Source: Cryphonectria parasitica EP155 (taxonomy: Eukaryota > Ascomycota > Sordariomycetes > Diaporthales > Cryphonectriaceae). From it: a stretch of 64,000 nt of DNA. A program made the position numbers and the translations under genes. Below, piece after piece: positions 10,519 to 30,312 of the stretch. Positions within the stretch are counted from its first letter, which is position 1. Each line of letters begins with the position of its first letter. The notes under the pieces were generated by a model, which was not told where the DNA came from, did no database searches, and saw only the letters and a list, made by a program, of their open reading frames with translations. The stretch covers positions 1,234,759-1,298,758 of the forward strand of contig NW_024468911.1 of NCBI RefSeq assembly GCF_011745365.1, given 5' to 3'.

Positions 10519-12544
10519 CCAGATTTCTTACACCCAACGGCGAAAACGCGGACTCGACAGAGTCTTTGTCGGGCTGGCTATGAGCGGCAAAGAAGTTACG
10601 ACGAAGAATGTCTCTGTATGCCTTGGTCCTCTTGTGCACACCATCTGGAATCGATACTCATCCATCTTCAAGTTTGTGATCCTGGGTGGGGCGTCTCGCA
10701 GGCGACATGGAGGACTTACTCCTGTGAAGTCTGGGATGGCCTCCTCGACTGCCTGACTATCAATGAAACTTTCCTAGCTCAATTCCAGCGTCGAGGGCTT
10801 AGAGTTTAGTCACTTTCGTCTCACCGTTCACCATATCCTAGACAACAGGAATAAAGCTTCATGCAATCCCGAGTCCGAGCTCGTCACCCAGAAAACACAA
10901 TTGTGGGTGGATGAGGAAGCTTCAACAACACGAGCCACAGAAGACAGCATGGTAGCGACGATAAGTCGGCGGAAAGGCTTACAGCCCTCGGCCCAAACAG
11001 CTAGGTCGTCGCAAAGAAGACGCCTGGCAAGGGGTTGGGAATCGGCGTATCTGGGACGGAAAGCTTCCCGCGTGCAGATCCTCGGTGTTTTCGTCGTCAC
11101 AGCACCCCCACACCAGCACTGGTATCAACTATTTTCTCATCGACCCTGCAAATAGAAGCTACGGTAATAAACGGCTCTGGGAACATCCATACGACACAAG
11201 GGACGAGCCACGACCTTCAAGAGGCTTGCATCAAGAAGGAGAGAGACCGACAAGACTGACAGATGCAAGTCAAACATCTTCTTCACGATCAGGCAAGTAA
11301 AGTCAATGTGGTGAGTTCCGTGCCATCATATCCGTGCCGATATTTCCGCGAGCTGTCTCACTGCTGCATCTCGCATCGTGCCAGATGAATCTTACCGGTC
11401 AGCCGATCTGCAGGTGCCGGCTGGCTGGCGGTCATCCAGTCGTGAGCACTTTTGATATGGTCAGAGAGGGCACGCGACCACCTCAAGCACCACAAGAGTT
11501 TTGAGGGTGTAAACGACGAGACATGAAACCCTGTCGTTTGCACGATTCCTGAAGGCCTCAACGTTCATGTCCGAAATTTCGTCGTCGGTTGCACTTGACG
11601 CTTTTTTTTCCTCTCTTTATTCTCATTCCATTCCACCGCGGTTCGTTTGTGTCTCAATTTCAATCCTTGTCTCCCGTGCTCTACTTAAATGTCTCCATTA
11701 TACCCCTTGTCTGTCTCAACCTTGGATTGACCACCCTGCCTTTTAAGTGCTTGTTCCCTTCACATATGGTTCTTCTAAAGCCGCATCCCCAAGCTCGAAC
11801 GTCTTGTTCGTCTGGCGAACTTCGTTTTACTCTTTTAATTGATTATCGGTGACCTTTCCCGCCCGTTGCTCTCTTGTATTTTATTTGCTCATTGCTCTCC
11901 TCCCTGAGACACAAGACTGAGTCCCATCAAGGATGGTGTCACTTCTTGATCATCTTGCAGCTAATTTCCGTGCCGAGGGTGATACCGCACTCTCGAGAAG
12001 ACGCGTTGGCGTACTTTTGGAAGCACGATCCGAGGAGACATGAAGTCTTTGTGCTCGAGGCATGACGAGCTCGGTTCTCGCTACATTTGCAGCGTCCTTT
12101 TTTGATCGTCTCGACCTCGCAAGGAAGATCTCGCGCGTTTCGCGTCACGCTAGCAATCAGTAACACCAGAAACGATATCAATATTCGGAAACTCGCCTCC
12201 GTTCTATTGGAATCTTCAACATTTCAACCGCGTAGCTCTATTCACGGTCACCATTCAGCGTTCGACGCCTGTCTTTCCATTCAAGGGAGAGTGGTTTGGC
12301 AATTAGTCTAAAAAGGATGGACTGGAGGACTTACATGATCATGGTCAACGTTTCTTGCTTTGAACGTTTTTGTTCCCATTCTGATCCAGGCGAATACGCG
12401 GGTTACGCCGCGTCATTAACTGGGAAGAAGTAGGAAATTTTCCTCAGTGCACACCATTATCACACTGCTCTGCACTCCTTGATTCTTGTTGGCTTCTTTT
12501 TTTTTTATTTTAACGCCTGGCCCTTGGCCGCAATCGCAGCCAGG
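10519..12544. other. 2-kb intergenic region, probable long promoter of the adhesin gene
   Basis: No convincing coding region; the short frames here have no family signature. Pyrimidine-rich stretches (11600-11660, 11870-11900, 12485-12510) occur upstream of the adhesin start, as is common in highly regulated fungal genes. The start of the region is the kinase 3' flank. Confidence 0.5.
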
Positions 12545-20269
<7,725 letters not shown>

Positions 20270-21026
20270 GGTTACTCTGGCGTTTGGCGTTTGGGCGAAA
20301 AATTCTGGGATTTTGATTTTGTGGTCCCAGGGAAGATATCCTGTATCAACAGAGGGGATGGGTATTGGTAGAATAACTTGTAACTATGGGCAATTATGTT
20401 TTCTGGCACTGTGTAGTTTGCATAGGGCAAGCATCAAATATCATAACAATCACCTCAAGTCTTGGTAAGGGCTTGGCTGATCGAATGGAATTCTTCTGGA
20501 GTCTGTTCTTGCAAGTTATACTCTATTTGTATCAATCTTAATCACAACGAGAAAGTTATATTCCTTACATTCAAGCCCACATGGGAAGATCGGTTTGACT
20601 AAATTCTGACTTTGTTCACATCCTGCGTGATTTGAAGACTATGGAATTGGTCTGGATTCCAACCAAGAGTTTTCTTCAACATGATTGTTGTCCATAGATC
20701 ATACTTTTCCAGAGTAGTCATTTCTACCAACGTAGTAAGTCCCGTCTCGAAGTGGACTCCGCGAGGGAACCTGAAGGCTTCAGGTCCAGAGCTGTAATGC
20801 AGTCTTTACTGCTGTGCTCAGCGATGCTGATCTGTTCGTGCTTGGATTATAATCCAGTCACAACATTACACAGTACTTACCTACTTTACTTCAATTAATT
20901 TTATACAGACCATAATAGGAGAATCATCATATACATTGGACTGTATTCTCCTTCTACTTCTATAAGCCACTGTAGGACTCTTGAAAGTCCCGCTCTCTTG
21001 ATGAGGACACACGTACGCGGCCCACC
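20270..21026. other. Convergent intergenic region, AT-rich
   Basis: Lies between the 3' ends of the adhesin and permease genes. It is visibly richer in A/T than its neighbours. No gene or repeat recognised. Confidence 0.6.
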
Positions 21027-22781
21027 TCAGACCATTTTCGAGTCGACACCTTTACCGGTTCCGTCCTCGCCCTCACCGTCGCTTGGCTCATACGCCAGCC
21101 GCACATCATCAATGGCATCGCCCACTTCCATCCACTGATCGCTGCACGCCGGGATAGGGAAGATCTTACACAAGGCCCAGTACATGCCCGAGGACACGAT
21201 AAAGCCACAGAAGAAATTCAGATTGTAAATGTAGGTCGCTCCCGCGGGCACGCTGCGGCCGATGGCGCCGGCAAACCCGACGACGTTGATCAGGATGCCG
21301 GCGATGTAGGCGGCGTAGGCCCTCCAGTGGAAGCCAAAGAAGTAGTAATAGGGGCCGGTGCTGCGTGCGTCGTAGAGCTCCTTGACCTCGAGATAGCCCT
21401 TGCGAACAAAGTAGTAGTCCGAGATCATGACGCCGGCGATGGAGGAGAGGAAGACGGAGTAGGCAGACAGGTAGGTCGTGAACTGGTTGGACGAGGTGAG
21501 GAGGGTGTAGGGACACATAGCCAGGCCGACAGCGGCACAGATGTATCCGCCACGTCTGATGTTGAGGTACCGGGGAAAGAGCGCAGTCATGTCTGTTCCG
21601 GCGGAGACAGAGTTGGCGGCAATATTGGTCCCCAGCTGAGCGAGCGCGAAGGCGAAGGCGATGATGAAGACGCCGAAGCGCTGCGCGGAGCCGCCATCAT
21701 CAAGAAACTTCTCCAGAAGCTCGGTCGGGTCCCAGACGGGGTCACCGCCATAGATGACGGCAGAGCTCGAGGACACGATGATGCCGATGAAGGAGGTCAC
21801 GGCGAAGCCGATAGGGATGGTGAAGAGCTGGGACCAGAGGGCGTCCTTGGGCTTTCTCGCGAATCGGGAGAAGTCGGGGTCATTGACGATCAGGGTCGCG
21901 AAGTTGGCGATGGAGGACATGATGCCCTTGACGAACTCCCATCCCAAGGCTGAGCCCGAGAGGGTCGAAGGCTGGCTGACGACAGGACCGATGCCGCCGG
22001 CTCGCACGACAGCCCAGATCAGGAAGGCAATGGCGGCGCAGGGCACAAAGTAGGCCTTGACAGTGAACAGATGACGGATCTGGTGGACAGGGAACCAGAT
22101 GGCAGGGAGGGAGAGCAGCCAGAAGAGGAAGAAGCTGACCCAGTCCGCCGTCGTGGTGCCAGAATCAGCAGGAAAGGTGTTTGGGATTGTGTCTCGGTCC
22201 TTTTGTTGTGTTAGCCATATTAATACAATCATGCACACGAGACTTGTCGTTGAGATAGAGAGAGAAAGAATCAAAACAAAAGGGTCTGGTAATAAACGTA
22301 CCCAGCTTTTCCAAATGGCTCGGATCATCAGGTAGACGCACTCGCCCCCAATATAACTCTGGACACCATACCAGATACAAGCCATGGCAGCCCTGTTGAA
22401 GACAGGCCACAAGCTCCCCCAGATGCCAAAGGAGGCTCTGTTCACGACAGGAAAGCCGATGTGGTAAGTGGCGCCTATGCGGCCGGTGGCGCATATGAAG
22501 CAGCCTGCAATGGCATAGCCGATCCAGACGCAGAGCCAGGACTGCCACCACGACAGACCGGCAGCCACCATGGACGATGAGATCATCCAGGTGTTGATGT
22601 TGAAACTGTCGGCGATCCAGAAGCCGACAAAGTTCCATGATTTCCACTGCCGCCTCTCGTGTTCGACGGGCTTGAGGTCATGGTTGGTGAGCATCAGCTG
22701 GGAGGTGGTCAGGCCAGGCTCGTGGTCGACGGCGAGCTTGTCAGCCCAGTGCCTGAGCCGGAGGCCCCTGTCGGTATCCAT
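21027..22781 (-). CDS. NCS1-family nucleobase/nucleoside permease (FUR type: uracil, uridine, allantoin)
   Basis: Plasma-membrane proton symporter of the NCS1 superfamily. Exons 22781-22302 and 22199-21027 give 550 residues with about 12 hydrophobic segments. FUR-type signatures: NFVGFWIADSFNINTWMISS (TM1), IGFPVVNRASFGIWGS, CIWYGVQSYIGGECVY (Trp and Gln of the TM3 substrate region), ATLIVNDPDFSRFAR, NSVSAGTDMTALFPRYLNIR and SDYYFVRKGYLEV. The cytosolic C-terminus is short and acidic with a terminal lysine-containing segment. The intron (22301-22200, GTACGT...CTAAC...AAAG) is 102 nt and has no in-frame stop; its translation would be mostly hydrophobic. Splicing restores the family-typical junction KSW-DRDTIPNTFPADSGTT. 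Substrate cannot be decided between uracil, uridine and allantoin. Confidence 0.92.
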   Translation of the reverse strand: MDTDRGLRLRHWADKLAVDHEPGLTTSQLMLTNHDLKPVEHERRQWKSWNFVGFWIADSFNINTWMISSSMVAAGLSWWQSWLCVWIGYAIAGCFICATGRIGATYHIGFPVVNRASFGIWGSLWPVFNRAAMACIWYGVQSYIGGECVYLMIRAIWKSWVRLLPDPFVLILSLSISTTSLVCMIVLIWLTQQKDRDTIPNTFPADSGTTTADWVSFFLFWLLSLPAIWFPVHQIRHLFTVKAYFVPCAAIAFLIWAVVRAGGIGPVVSQPSTLSGSALGWEFVKGIMSSIANFATLIVNDPDFSRFARKPKDALWSQLFTIPIGFAVTSFIGIIVSSSSAVIYGGDPVWDPTELLEKFLDDGGSAQRFGVFIIAFAFALAQLGTNIAANSVSAGTDMTALFPRYLNIRRGGYICAAVGLAMCPYTLLTSSNQFTTYLSAYSVFLSSIAGVMISDYYFVRKGYLEVKELYDARSTGPYYYFFGFHWRAYAAYIAGILINVVGFAGAIGRSVPAGATYIYNLNFFCGFIVSSGMYWALCKIFPIPACSDQWMEVGDAIDDVRLAYEPSDGEGEDGTGKGVDSKMV

Positions 22782-24958
22782 GGCTGGCAGTAAGGGCGTT
22801 GGAAGAAGTGTGTTGTGGGTGGGTGAGTATTTTTAAGCTAGAGGCGGGAGGAAACGTAATGCGTGCATGAGAGGGTGGTTTTGATCGAGTAATAGATCCA
22901 GAGAGTCGGGTTATTGGTTTAACTAAGAAGAGAGAGAGCACGTGCGTCCTCGTGGTGAAAGACAACTCTATGTCATATGAGTGGCAGATGATGTGGGTGG
23001 GCGCAAGATATAAGGCAGGAGGGGGAAGAGGAAACCCTGCAGGAGGTGGCGATGGTCTCAACTATATATACACACCAACAGACAATAACTCCTTGGCACG
23101 GAGGTGAGGATGAAGAGGAGGAGGAGGAGAAAGAAGAAGAAGAGGAAGAAGAGGAAGAATGTGATTGTGGTGCGATAGCGGAACCATTATCAGGAGAGGG
23201 GGGGAAAAAGACGAGAGAGAGTTCGGAGGGGACAAAAAAAAACAAAAAAAAACAGAGATAGCTCTCCAAAGTTCCCCCACGCGACCGGTGCGCAGAACAT
23301 GGCCACTTGACCCCTGGCGGGTGATGATATCTCCTGGCACTAGAAAACCTACTGCATGAGCCGTGCCAGGCCTGGTTGATAGACGGATCGCAAGGAAGGC
23401 TGCTGCTGCAAGTTGTGCTTATCCAGAACTTGAGAAGATCAACACAGGGCTAAGAGAGCCTGGCGCCCTCCACTAGGCAGTTTGCATGGCAGGCTGTACA
23501 TGAAGTTACAAGTGCCCTTTCCCTTCCTTTTTTTCTTCTTTCATATTAATTGCCTTGAAACAAAGGGTCCACACAAGGTCTAGAAGAATTGAGGAGGGAT
23601 GGCCTTCATCGAGCAGGCTCAAATTATTCAAAGACTGAAAGCGGCTGCACGGGCAAGAGAAAGAGAGAGAGAGAGAGAATCGGGCAGGCTCGGACTCGTT
23701 GAGCAGTCGTCAAAGAGTCCCCTAACTTGTTCAGACCAGTGTGCCCACTCTGCCACTGTACAATCCTTGCTAGGTACGCTTGGTACGCTTGGTACGGCAC
23801 GCGGGAAAGATTGCGCTAAGATACCGGGCCTTATCTCAGCATTTCCCCCCCGCAAACGGTTTGTCTTGTTACTCGATCACATCGAGTCAACATCAGATAC
23901 CCGATCAATCCTCCACCATGCAGCAGGCCCACCCACCACCTCCTGTAAAAAAAAGCTAGACTACTTGAGGCCGGGCTGGCTGTGGGTCTCCAGCTCTGGC
24001 GCGAATCGGCCGACAGACAATATTATTGTGTCTGGTCCGCTTTCCCGACGGCTCACTCCCTACTCCTCCAGTGCCATCTTGTAGACATCTCAGAAAGTAG
24101 TGATTAGGGGGGATCCGACAAGCTGCTCAACTTGGCCGTTCAGAGGGCATCTATTCAGATAATTCGTCCTATGTTCATCTGAACGGCCCCACAAGTACTC
24201 TTGACGCTCTTCCCAAGGCAGGTGAGTTGGCGCTGGGCAGTGGCTACGACTTCCTTGGACACAGAAAATGGAAATCAGAATAGACAAGAAAAGTAAAATA
24301 CTTCTTCCACCGCAAGTCGTGCTTGCATCCCATTTCAAAAGTGAATGAAGCTATTATCACTGATCCCTCGCTCTCAACCACATATTACTTGGCCTCAACC
24401 GACTCCTGCTCTCATCCTCAAGTCTCACCCACCTCCTTCTCAAGCCCAACCATCTCCTGCTCGTCTCACACACTCTTTCTCATCTCCCTTGCCTGTTTGC
24501 AGATAATGGCTACAACATTGCTCCCAGTTTCATGGTTAACAGCCACAAGACCGGTCCCAAAATCCCTTCTCAAGAACATCACGCTGCGGTCTGGAGTGCT
24601 CCTGTCAAGCCCTCTCTCCCCAGCCCACTCAACCCCAGAAGATACAGCAAACGCTCGGTTCTAGGTTCTCTTAATTTTCTGTAAGTACATACTTCACACG
24701 ATAATGAAATTTCTCAACTTCACCTCATCATTCTTTCCCACTCGGGCCTGCATTCGACTCCTCAACACATCCCCCCTTTTGATGCAGTTCTGCTATTTCC
24801 CTGTCCTTTTCACCACTCCGCACCTTCTATCACGGCCACAGCTTACAGCTTCTTTGACAACCTCCACAGGTCTTTGCCTGCCCACCTTCTTACTTGCTCA
24901 TTAACTGATTTCAAGCCTCGGTCTTCGGTATCTCCCTACGCGTTCAGCTTCACACAGC
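22782..24958. other. Divergent intergenic region between permease and SNF2 genes
   Basis: No gene recognised in about 2.2 kb. It holds a purine tract (GAGGAG/GAAGAA) at about 23100-23160, a GA run at 23657-23680, and a threefold GGTACGCTT-like direct repeat at about 23774-23800. Pyrimidine-rich DNA from 24350 to 24900 probably belongs to the SNF2 gene's promoter and 5' leader. Confidence 0.55.
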
Positions 24959-27900
24959 ATGGTGTCTACAGAGCCCAGAGGAAGGCCTCCTCCTCCCCAT
25001 GATACCTTCCAAGACTTCACTGGTGCCAAAGAGACGCTGCAAGGTAATCTCTTGAGAATACCTCATGCTGGTCCAGAGCAGCGCTATCAAGATCTATCAA
25101 CTTTGCCATCTTCACTAGATGGCTACCATCTACATTACCAGAACGCTGCCACCGGACAGCCCATACTGGAAAGGTCGGCCAAGGATACAGATCACAAGGA
25201 GGAAGTCAACCAATTTGGCAGGTCCCCATCTCCCGCTCCTTCCTTAAGCATGTTCATGCCGCAGGAGCACGAAGAGGCTGAGTCTGTATCTGAACAACCA
25301 GCAGAGACAGGTGAGCACCAAGAGATAAGGTCTCATGGTGTTGATGCTGAAAGCGACGACGATGTTGTGGAGATAGACGACCCTGGCATCATTCAAGAAC
25401 TGAAGAGGAAATACGGACTTCGCCAATTCGGTGCGGTAGACTTCGATCTACAATCGTCTGGCTTCACAATCACTGGCTCTGCATCTGCTGTCAAGCAGGA
25501 GGGCGACGAGGATGACGAAGATGCCTGTGTCTCAAGCAGGCCCAACGAGATTATTCCCTCGCTATCTGCTCGCAACAACGGCACCAGATCTTATTTTGGA
25601 GGTTTTGAGGAAAACGAAGCAGATGACAGCGATTATCACCCAGGCTCCCGATCTGATTCTGACAACCCCGATGGCGAGCAGAGGGAGCCTCTCCGCAGTC
25701 AGAAGAGCAAGACGAAAAAAGTTCAAGATCAAGGGAAAGAGGCTGAGCAGCAAATTTCTGAACAGGACAACAACATGCGAACAGAACTTGCTCATCAACT
25801 TCTTGCGAAGCGGAAGGAACTCAACGAGTTGAAAGAACGCGGAACAACTGGTAGTTTGACAGTATACGAAGAACTCCGCCTGGAGAAGCTGAGGGGAGAA
25901 TGCTTTGACTTAGAGGTGCAACTGATTCTCAACGGCGATAGCAGAGGCGAGACGCATGACGAGAACACCACCTCCAAGACATCTAAGACGCAGACGACAG
26001 GTAGCAACAAGTCTACCACACAGCCCCAAAAGCAACAAGTGAGGCGCCCACGCCCTCGGACTGCAGCTGAGTGGTGGGCACAATACTACCAGAGTGAGGA
26101 CAAGAGTGCATCGAATTGGGTTTTGAAATTAAACGGGCGCGAAAAGAGAAAGGCTGAAGCAGTCATTAATACACACCAGCAAAATCCCAAGAGACAGAAG
26201 AGAAACAAAGACCCCTCAAGTATTGACGTTCTGGATACCTTGCGTGATCCCGATACGGCTGAAGCACTCGCATCTCAAGCCGAAGGTCTTATAACAAATG
26301 CAGTCGTCGACACGACCAAGGCTGGGCGTGAGAAGCAACTGCAGAACTTGATCGCCAATGCTCCAGCCGCAAAACGCGGCGGGCTCCGACACGACAAAAA
26401 TATACTGACACAGGCGTCTCAGTCGTTTGGCTATGGCAAGTGCAAGGCCAAAGATGGTGGCTGGGCAATTCCGGGCCTGAGAAATGCCGTTCTATACGAT
26501 CATCAAGTTGTCGGAGTCAGCTGGATGCTCGCCCGGGAATTCTCTCCAGATGGCCCCTGGGGTGGTATTTTGGCCGATGAAATGGGACTTGGAAAGACTC
26601 TTCAGCTGATCTGTGTCATTCTTTGCAACAGGCCAACCCGTGAGGCAAAGAAGCGGGGCCAAGGCGCAACTCTCATTGTGGTTCCAGCAAGTGTGATTCG
26701 ACAATGGAACAGAGAGATTCAGAAGTTCACAAAGTTGGTGGTCAACGTCTACCGCAAGAAAATGGCCAAAGACGTTCATTTGCAGACTTATTGTCAGTCT
26801 GAAGTTGTCCTTACGAGCTATCAGGAGGTCTTCTCCGCGTTTCCTCCAGACATAGATGTCGAACAGAATTCGGATTTCGACCAAGACGACCTCGACCCAG
26901 AAAATGACGAACGTTTCGGAGATTTGTATCGAATAAAGTTTCATAGGATCATTCTTGATGAAGCTCATATAATCAAAAACCGGCACTCGAGGATTTCGCA
27001 AGCCTGCCGAGTACTCGTGGCGCCCAAGAACCGCTGGGCGGTTACCGGGACGCCTGTTCAGAATTATAGTGAGGAGATCTATCCCTATCTGAACTTCATG
27101 AAATTCCCCGAGGCCACAGATTTCCAGGCATTCAAAAAAACATCCTACAAGAAGCTCAATCAGCTGGTCCCGCACCTCCTGATCCACCGCTCGGTAAAGG
27201 ACTACTTCATGGGCCGACCTCTGCTCAACATTCCTAAACCATGCAAACCTCAAGACATATGGGTCAACGTGTCAGAAGAAGAGGAAATATTCTACAGGTC
27301 TACTGAAAAAAAATTCCGGGCTGCTGTCAATGCAGCGCTAGCCAATGGAACGTGTGCTATGAATAAAGGCCACTTTGTCTATCTGACCTTCCTACGAATG
27401 CTCACTTCTCACGTGTTCAACGGAGAGAAACTCATGAGAAAATATCTGAGCTTCGAAGACATCAAGAATTGCATGGATGAATTCAAAGGACGAGGGAGCA
27501 AGGCGCCGATCATAGACCAAATTGGCCATATGATTCTAAAAGCCACATCGGAGACTGAAGGTCAAACCATTGACCTCAGCTCCGGTTCCAGCAGCAGTCA
27601 GAGGTTCCAGTTTGCTAGTGCCTTCGGCCAACTCGCTGCCGAGAAGGCTATTGACGAAATTCTCTGCAGAGCCTGTCTACAGTTCCTTGAAGATGCAGTC
27701 ATCAGTGATGTAAGTGAGATGCCAACAACGGCCTGCTTGTCGGCTGGGGCAATGCTAATGCAATGGCCGGTAGTGTGGACATGTTTTGTGCCAGGACTGT
27801 GCCACGCAGGCCGAGGAGAGAGCAGGAGGACCAGGTCTGGACCCGGTCAGATGCCCCATATGCAATATGAAGCAAACCGGGCCTTTCAAGTCTTTCGACA

Positions 27901-29011
27901 CAGACGAGTTTCAGGGTCTTGATACAGCATCTCAGACATCTACAGCCACTGCTGTTTCCAGTAGACCTCTTGAGAAAAAGGGCGGAAGAAGTGGCAAGGG
28001 CAAGCACGGCCGTCCATTGAGAGAGTTTGGTGACGATTTCAACCGTCAGCAGCCTAAAGTAGAAAACAGCAAGATTTTCGAATACGTGGATGCTCACTCC
28101 GAGGAACCTGTCCCTACGAGCGCCAAGACGGCGACAACTATGCGCATCGTGCATGAGTGGCAGGCAGAAGCGCCTGACGACTGTATCATCAGTACGTTGA
28201 AAACTCCGAAATCTTTGAGAAAGTCACGGTGTTTGACTAATTAGCGAGCTCTCCAGTCTTCACACACTTTCTGCCTGTGATGAAGCTTCTCGGTCGGCTG
28301 CTGCAGCAGAGGGGTATCGAGTGGCTATACTTCTGGGGAGGTCTGGGCCAAGATGCCAAAGACCAAGCCGTTCAGACTTTCACCGAGAAGCCTGAAGTCA
28401 AGGTTATGGTAAGTCTTTGACGATGTATCCTCCATATGGTTATCTACAGTAACGACCCTGACCTATACTCAACTTTGCAGATCGTGAGCTTGGGTTGCGG
28501 CGGACAAGCTTTGAACCTGACCGTTGCCAACAGGGTTATCCTTATGGACCTATGGTGGAACGACTCCTATGAGCGTCAGGGATTTGGTCGCGTCTACCGT
28601 ATAGACCAGAAAAAGCAAACGCATTTCGTGCGGATATTGGCCAAGAACACGATCGATACGCGGCTTTACGAAATGCAGCGGAAGAAAAAGAAAGCGATCG
28701 GAAAGATCTTTGGTACAGAACCTGGCGAGGAAGCTGACGAGAAGGACCCAGGCCCCACGGAGCTTCCTGGTCTTTTAGGAACAGTACGACAAACCTCCGA
28801 TGGCATCCCCCAGGTCGAAGCGGACTACGATGATCGCGAAGCGCCGGTTCTACCGATAGCCGGTGTTGAACCCTCTGGCGAAACTGAACACGATGACGAG
28901 GACACTGGCGGCGTGGCTCAGCCTGGTAGCGTCGGCTCGAGTGATGCTGACGGCGGCCATGACAGTGAGGGGGACAGGGATGGTGATGAAGACGATGGTA
29001 TATCTGCGTGA
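24959..29011 (+). CDS. SNF2-family ATPase with embedded RING finger (Uls1/Ris1-like)
   Basis: Nuclear DNA translocase with a RING finger between the two helicase lobes, the layout of Rad5/Rad16/Uls1-type SUMO-targeted or ubiquitin-ligase translocases. Exons 24959-27709, 27774-28191, 28257-28408 and 28481-29011 give 1,283 residues. The first 480 are acidic and disordered. Lobe 1 carries GGILADEMGLGKTLQ (Walker A, about residue 540), VVPASVIRQWNREI, the DEAH box in RIILDEAHIIKN (about 667) and WAVTGTPVQN. The RING is split by intron 1: CRACLQF then CGHVLCQDC and CPIC (about 904-960). Lobe 2 has FTHFLPVMKLLGRLL, IVSLGCGGQALNLTVANRVI and a divergent motif VI, RQGFGRVYRIDQKK. The tail is acidic. 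Uls1 assignment rests on domain order; Rad16/Rad5 relatives are alternatives. Confidence 0.9.
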
Positions 29012-30312
29012 GCGCGGTCAATTCGAGAAGGCGATGAGTGCTGAGACGGAAGCGAGCACAGGATTCCACTTTTGGTTACACTGGTGATACAGTGACCACT
29101 ACGAGACCGCTTGGATGCTTCTCTCCCACTCGCTTTAATTTGCAGAGGGTGGGCCATTCGAAGCTTTGGGTCGGCATCGCTGGACACACAATAGACCAGC
29201 CTACCGCAAGTTTCGCTGTCTCTTTTTCTTTTTCGTTTTCTTCTTTCTTCTTTCCCCTCTTAACGGTGGGCTCGTGCACATGAATCCTGCCATCGAGCTC
29301 GTGCCCTGACCATACTCATGGTGCACAAAACGCGCCTCGTTGGTCCAGGCCCTCTGCGTTGAACCTCTCACTTCGAAACGTTAGTGGCTGGTTGCCTTGG
29401 CGATAACCGATGGCTCTTGACACAGACATGGAGAAGAAGGGAGGAGAGTCCATTGCGAATCTCTCTGACCGCCAACCATTTCAATTGGAGTATTTGAGGG
29501 GGGGGGGGGGGACTTCTTGATGGGCACATCCATTCTTCTATTTCCTGGTTTTGATCTCGTGGGCATGTGCTAAATCTTTTGTCTTTTTTTGGGGGGGGCC
29601 GGGGGGGGGGGCGATAGAGGCGTCACGAACGGGCCTTTGACCAGAGTGGCAGACGATCAACAATAGATTTGGTTCAATTTCTCTTTTCTTTTTCCCTCAC
29701 TCATGAATTAGATTGCTTCATAATACATGACTTTCCACATGAAATCCAATTGCGAGGCGTATGTACACATGCGGAGACATCCTTTGTCGAGAGTACTCTT
29801 CTGCAGTTGTGAAATGCTCACAGATAGATCAGAGATGCCAGTGTGATAGACAGCAGAGAATCGCTGGGGACTGCACCAAGCACCACCTTGATTTGAGAAG
29901 TCAGGAGTGGTCGAATGGGTGGAGTGCAGAAGGTGCTAGCGAATTAGGAGTAGTTGAGCCCCGTGCTAGTCGGACAGAGGAAGCGGAGCCATGGGTTGGT
30001 GAGAAGTCTCGATGTTTCACGTCGGGCCATTATTCACTTCTGTCAAGTAATTGACATGTATTCATCAAGTTCGCCCGATTTTAAGGTGTCAGGCATGCTA
30101 ATTCGTAGAAACTTTACGGTTATTTCGCCCTCCCCGGAAATGTACTCGACGCCAAACGACCTTTGACTCCTACGCCCTGCACCTAACAATGTAAGGGACC
30201 TCCATTCTGTCTTCCCCTTCTAAGCAAAGCCATGATCCCCCAAATAATGCCGGCATGGAATCGTTGTCATCGTCGCTCAAGGCTGAAGATTCGACCTGTA
30301 GACGCCACAGCT
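29012..30312. other. Convergent intergenic region with long guanine runs
   Basis: No gene recognised. Contains G14 at 29498-29511 and G8-CC-G11 at 29591-29611, plus a T/C-rich stretch at 29215-29265. Both flanking genes end toward this region. Confidence 0.6.
29498..29611 (+). repeat. Two long G-runs (G14 and G8-CC-G11)
   Basis: Plus-strand guanine homopolymers 80 bp apart, able in principle to form G-quadruplexes. Lengths may be imprecise because homopolymers are prone to sequencing error. Confidence 0.8.
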
